This document shows positions 60,297 through 64,000 of a stretch of DNA of 64,000 nucleotides, piece after piece (position 1 is the stretch's first letter; each line of letters begins with the position of its first letter). The notes under the pieces are model-generated. The model did no database searches. It had not been told where the DNA came from and worked only from the letters and a program-made list of their open reading frames with translations. The stretch spans positions 434,001 to 498,000 of the forward strand of contig JAXBDG010000001.1 of NCBI GenBank assembly GCA_036320915.1. Direction: 5' to 3'. This stretch comes from Linnemannia elongata (taxonomy: Eukaryota; Mortierellomycota; Mortierellomycetes; Mortierellales; Mortierellaceae). A program made the position numbers and the translations under genes.

Positions 60297-60320
60297 AAAC
60301 AAACAAACAAACAAACAAAA
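60297..60320. repeat. (AAAC)n microsatellite
   Basis: About five to six tandem AAAC units. Confidence 0.9.
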
Positions 60321-62183
60321 AATGACCCTGCAACAAAGGAATGATGATGCATTCGTTGTTTCGACTACACTTATTTGTTTATCTTGGGTTTTGCATTCGC
60401 TTTTGTAGTTTCTCACTTCAATATTTTCCCTTCCTCTCCCTTCCTCGCCTTCCTTTCTCTCTCCCTTCACTCATATCCGCTTCCGCCTCTACCCTGTCCG
60501 TTAGACGGAAGGGGGATTTATGCTTCATTTTTACAAGGAGAAATAGGGGCTAAAGAGGGACGTGGGATAGGCGAGATTGAATGTTTGCAGGAAAAAATGT
60601 GGAGAAATAGGGACGTTTGGATTGTCGACATGAGCTAGCCCACCACTAATTGGCATTACTGATGTTATCGCCGAAGGTTGTTTTGATACCACTGCCATTA
60701 TTGTTATTTTTTTCTCGATCGTTACTTCCCTCTCCACTTTGATATTGTCAATGCCCACTCATCCATCCCACACCTTATGGCTTATTTCGAATATGTCAGA
60801 CTTTTGCCGGTATCAGTTATATGATAAATAGCTATCCGGGACAAGGAAGTAAGAGCTGGGTCAACAACAAACAACACGAGATGTGAGTAAAGAAATGCAA
60901 GGTAGGCGTTGACAAGGCACGCTCCTAGTCTCATTGTTGTTTTTGTTGATAATCTCGAGCAAAAGATTCGCGACTTGGGGTGGTAATCGTTCAAGAGGAG
61001 AGGCGGCGAGCAACAATGCCAAACGGACGCCGGCAAAGTTTGGTTTCTGAAACGAGATAACAGTTGTATTTGAACGAGAATGAGGTAAAAGAGTGGCAAA
61101 ATCTAGTCTTATACCGTATCATAGCGCGTTTGGTTATGGTTGCCAAAAGGTTCGTTGAAGTGGGAAGAGAGAAAGGGACAACAGCCCAATTATTTTTGTG
61201 TCTCAATGCCACTGTGTGTCCGTTTCTAAGAACACATTACTTCGTTTCTTGGAAGTCAGTATGAACACTTGTGCTTGAATCTAGCTGTGGGTATCATGGA
61301 GGGTACCGAAGGGGTCACTCACACCATTTTCATCTACCAAAGATAATGAGGGCGTCAGGCAAACACAAGAATGTCGGATGAGAGTACCGTTTTTCTACTT
61401 GGCATTTATGGAGTGACATTTCGTGTACACTGATCGTGCTCCTTTATAATCATGGTTATTGATTTAATTCTCGCCAATGTCTAGAAAAGAGATAGCAAAG
61501 CAAGGCGAATGGGGGTGGGGGCAACAGCTCACCATGGAATGGTATGTACAAGCGGAAGGGAACATGTCCATTTGCAAAGCAAATATGTTTGGTGCCTTGT
61601 GGACACGAAAAATGACTGAGGCTATTAAAGATGAGAGCGCAGCCCTCGTTTGCAATTGAATGGGACCATTGGCTCCTTGATTGCTGGTGTTGTTGTTTTT
61701 TTTTGCTAGCACAGTTTTGTTTATGGTTTGGGCGGACCCTTTTCTACACTTAACTCTTGCTCCTTTTGAGCCGTAGTCCTCACAAAGGGACAATTGTTAT
61801 TGCGAACCCTTTGGGAGGAACTCAAATTACTTACTTCTCTTCGATTCAATTGTTTGGGAAACGACTCTATTCAATCCTCGCGCACACGCCTTCTCCTTTG
61901 TTGTTGTTGGTTTTTTTGTTCGCTTTTCACCCTTAGCCCTTATGCCTTCTGCATCGTCCTTCTCGACACCACCTTTCATATTCCTCGTCGGAATAGGTCC
62001 CGCATGTGAGAATCAACAACCACCTCCACCTTCTCTCCCTCTCTCTCTCTCCCCCCCCCCCCCTGAGCGCCATCCCATCGTTGTTAACCATTATCTCCAT
62101 TCCGCCTGCATCAAATCACAACCACCAGGAAGACCAAGTCCAGACCATATTCTCGTCATCAAGGGTCGAGGGAAAAAAACGCG

Positions 62184-62191
62184 TATAAATA
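62184..62191 (+). promoter_or_regulatory. TATA box of the ML-domain gene
   Basis: TATAAATA, 123 bp before the ATG, followed by a C/T-rich leader; position fits a core promoter. Confidence 0.6.
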
Positions 62192-62306
62192 CTGCCATCC
62201 CCCTCCCCCATTTTTTGTTCTTCACTCTTCTCAAGCAAGCAAGTCCTCTCCACCGCCTCTCCTCTCCACCCAAAAACCTAACCCTCCAACCTCAAGTTAA
62301 CTAGCC

Positions 62307-62906
62307 ATGAAGTTCATTGCCACCGCCGCTGCCCTCATTGCCTTGGCCTCGTCTGCCACCGCTGCCTTCTCCTCCTGCGGATCTTCGACCGACTCATTCC
62401 ACCTCGGAAGCATCTCCTACACCCCCAACCCCCCCAAGGTCGGCCAGAACCTCTGCATCACCTTGAACGGATCCCTCTCCAAGCCCGTCACTACCGGCTC
62501 CCAGATCCGCGTCACCGCCACCTTCTGTAAGCTTCACCACCCCTTCGCCTTGTTTTTTTCTTCAGGTTACTTTGTCCTTACTCCTTGACTTCAATGCATG
62601 ACTCGGTCAAGTTGAACCTCCGCTTGTTACTAACACAACCCTCGTCTCTTCCACTCCCCCCTTTTTTTGCTTCTATCATAATTAGGGGGAATCAACGTCT
62701 ACGATCAGACCGCTGACTTGTGCGCCGGTTTGGTCGGAGGTGCCAACCCCTGCCCCATTGCCACCACCACCACCACCGTCACCCAGTGCATCACCGTCCC
62801 CTCGAACGTCCCCGCCGGTGTCTCCTTGACCCTCAAGGCCGTCGCCACCAACGCCGATGCCTCCCGCATCTTCTGCATCAACGGTCCCTTGACCTTCTCC
62901 AACTAA
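62307..62906 (+). CDS. Secreted ML-domain (MD-2/NPC2-like) lipid-binding protein
   Basis: The coding sequence joins 62307-62526 and 62686-62906, giving 146 aa. The signal peptide is residues 1-20 (KFIATAAALIALASSATAA). The mature ~126 residues have six cysteines (24, 50, 86, 96, 108, 137), the usual three-disulphide set of the ML fold, with FHLGSISYTPNPPKVGQNLC at the start and IFCINGPLTF at the end. Family members bind sterols or phospholipids (fungal phosphatidylglycerol/phosphatidylinositol transfer proteins, NPC2), inside vacuoles or outside the cell. C-ending codons dominate, suggesting high expression. A clear TATA box lies upstream. The ligand cannot be inferred. Confidence 0.9.
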
Positions 62907-64000
62907 GCGCGAGCAAAGTCTCTCTGCTTGGTTAACGACACACAAAGGAATGACATTGAATGGGTGGGTCTGTGACTTCTCCCATGGTTCGTTCCTTTCA
63001 TTGGTAGCTACTATTGAATAGTCCATTACCAGAGAAAATATAACCAATTTGTATCTAAGAAATGTATATATCGAAGAGGATGGTATTTCTTTTTTTTTCG
63101 TTCTTTGGCATGGTAACATGTGGATGGAAATATGTAGGGAGCTTCCCTGAGTATCATTTACCAAAATACCAAGGAGAGTGGGCTGTATGTGAAGGATTTG
63201 ATTGGGTAGTAACAATGACTCTTGTTTATATTAATGACATGCATATGTGCTAAAAGACTGTACTCCTTCTTGGATAATAGTGTTGTGAGTGGTGACGGTT
63301 CCTGGAGTGGGGGCGGATGCCCTTGGTGCTGGTACATGACCTTTGGATTCCATTGGGAGGAACCATTGGATGGCCTGACACATGGATCCATGGGCACCCA
63401 CGCTCCCAACGCATTTTCGATTTTGGTATTCGCATGCGGGATGTGACAGTCACAATTTGCCACCAAATTCACTTTTGTTTTGTTCGCGTTCGATTACATA
63501 GCACTTTTTTTTTTTTTTTTTCTTCTCAGGGCAGCTTTTGCCTACTATCAGATGTCTGTCGATTTGCTTCCTTTGCCTTGGTTCGGCCGACCAAGAGATG
63601 TATTCCTTGACCCATCACCACACCCATAGGATTGATCCAACTGAACAACCTTGTACTTTTTGATCGAGTCTATTTGATGAGCCAAAGCGCTACGACCCTT
63701 TCCCTACTTCAGTTTGAAGACGAGATAGAATAAAGTGTCTTACTCCCCCCTTTTTTTTCCTCTTGCGCATCGCACCTTTCCTCGACTCCATCAGCTTGCT
63801 GCCCCTACATGTACACAAAAGTAGTGAAGACTGTCAAACATATTTTATTATGTACATCCCCCCCACCCCATCCAGCGGGGAAGGTCACTACAAAAAGCAT
63901 GGACAATACAGAAAAACATTTGGTCCACAGTAGAATAAATACTTGAGGGGGGCCTAGCACATTTTTTTTCCCGCTAATCGCGCACACAGAAAAAAAAAAA
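62907..64000. other. Downstream region to the window end
   Basis: The 3' UTR of the ML gene, then about 1 kb without a recognisable gene. It includes a T run at about 63507-63521 and ends in A10. Confidence 0.5.

Larger units (their letters stand above)
56161..62306. other. Gene-poor region before the ML-domain gene
   Basis: About 6.1 kb with no recognisable gene on either strand. It contains an AAAC microsatellite (60297-60320) and a CT then C13 tract (62033-62063). Open stretches at 57959-58387 (+) and 59038-59322 (-) lack family signals and coding bias. Confidence 0.5.

Overview
The window is nuclear DNA of a filamentous fungus. Its genes are intron-rich with GT-AG (once GC-AG) introns and C-ending codon preference. 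They encode eukaryotic and fungal hallmarks: APC5, RNase P Rpp21, ribosomal protein eS17, a VTC polyphosphate polymerase, an Old Yellow Enzyme homologue, a CDC50 flippase subunit, PGK and a septin. Long pyrimidine-rich leaders, A/T homopolymers of 22-36 bases and wide gene-poor spacers recall Mortierellaceae-like early-diverging fungi. That placement is inferred from style, not from a marker gene.

Layout. 1-3178 (-): anaphase-promoting complex subunit 5, cut by the window edge. 4354-5430 (+): Rpp21-like RNase P/MRP subunit. 6500-10299 (+): large FAD/NAD(P)-binding oxidoreductase with a C-terminal membrane anchor. 10705-11450 (-): eS17, with an ATG-only first coding exon and an 11-nt microexon. 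14210-15478 (+): DUF202 (VTC1-like) membrane protein. 16629-18339 (+): OYE-family flavin oxidoreductase. 18765-22887 (-): VTC4-like protein (SPX, polyphosphate polymerase, DUF202). 22888-31033: about 8 kb with no convincing gene except one weak candidate. 31034-32473 (+): FLVCR-like MFS transporter. 33702-34271 (+): small secreted expansin-like protein, followed at 35388-35968 by a broken tandem copy. 37141-39593 (+): CDC50/LEM3. 40023-42166 (+): phosphoglycerate kinase. 42469-43976 (-): HDHD2/LHPP-type HAD hydrolase. 46864-49838 (+): divergent septin. 53947-56160 (+): single-pass surface protein. 62307-62906 (+): secreted ML/NPC2-like lipid-binding protein.

How the genes relate. Eukaryotic gene order seldom implies shared function, but two clusters stand out. 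The DUF202 gene and the VTC4-like gene lie within 9 kb and probably encode partners of one vacuolar polyphosphate synthase complex. The expansin-like gene and its pseudogene are a tandem duplication that includes the promoter. I found no clear transposon, CRISPR array, rRNA or tRNA gene. The most unusual items are the VTC pair, an SPX-domain boundary that coincides with a 1.4-kb intron, the promoter-inclusive duplication with three stops, the eS17 microexon, a required GC-AG intron in CDC50, and a 15-bp perfect inverted repeat upstream of APC5.
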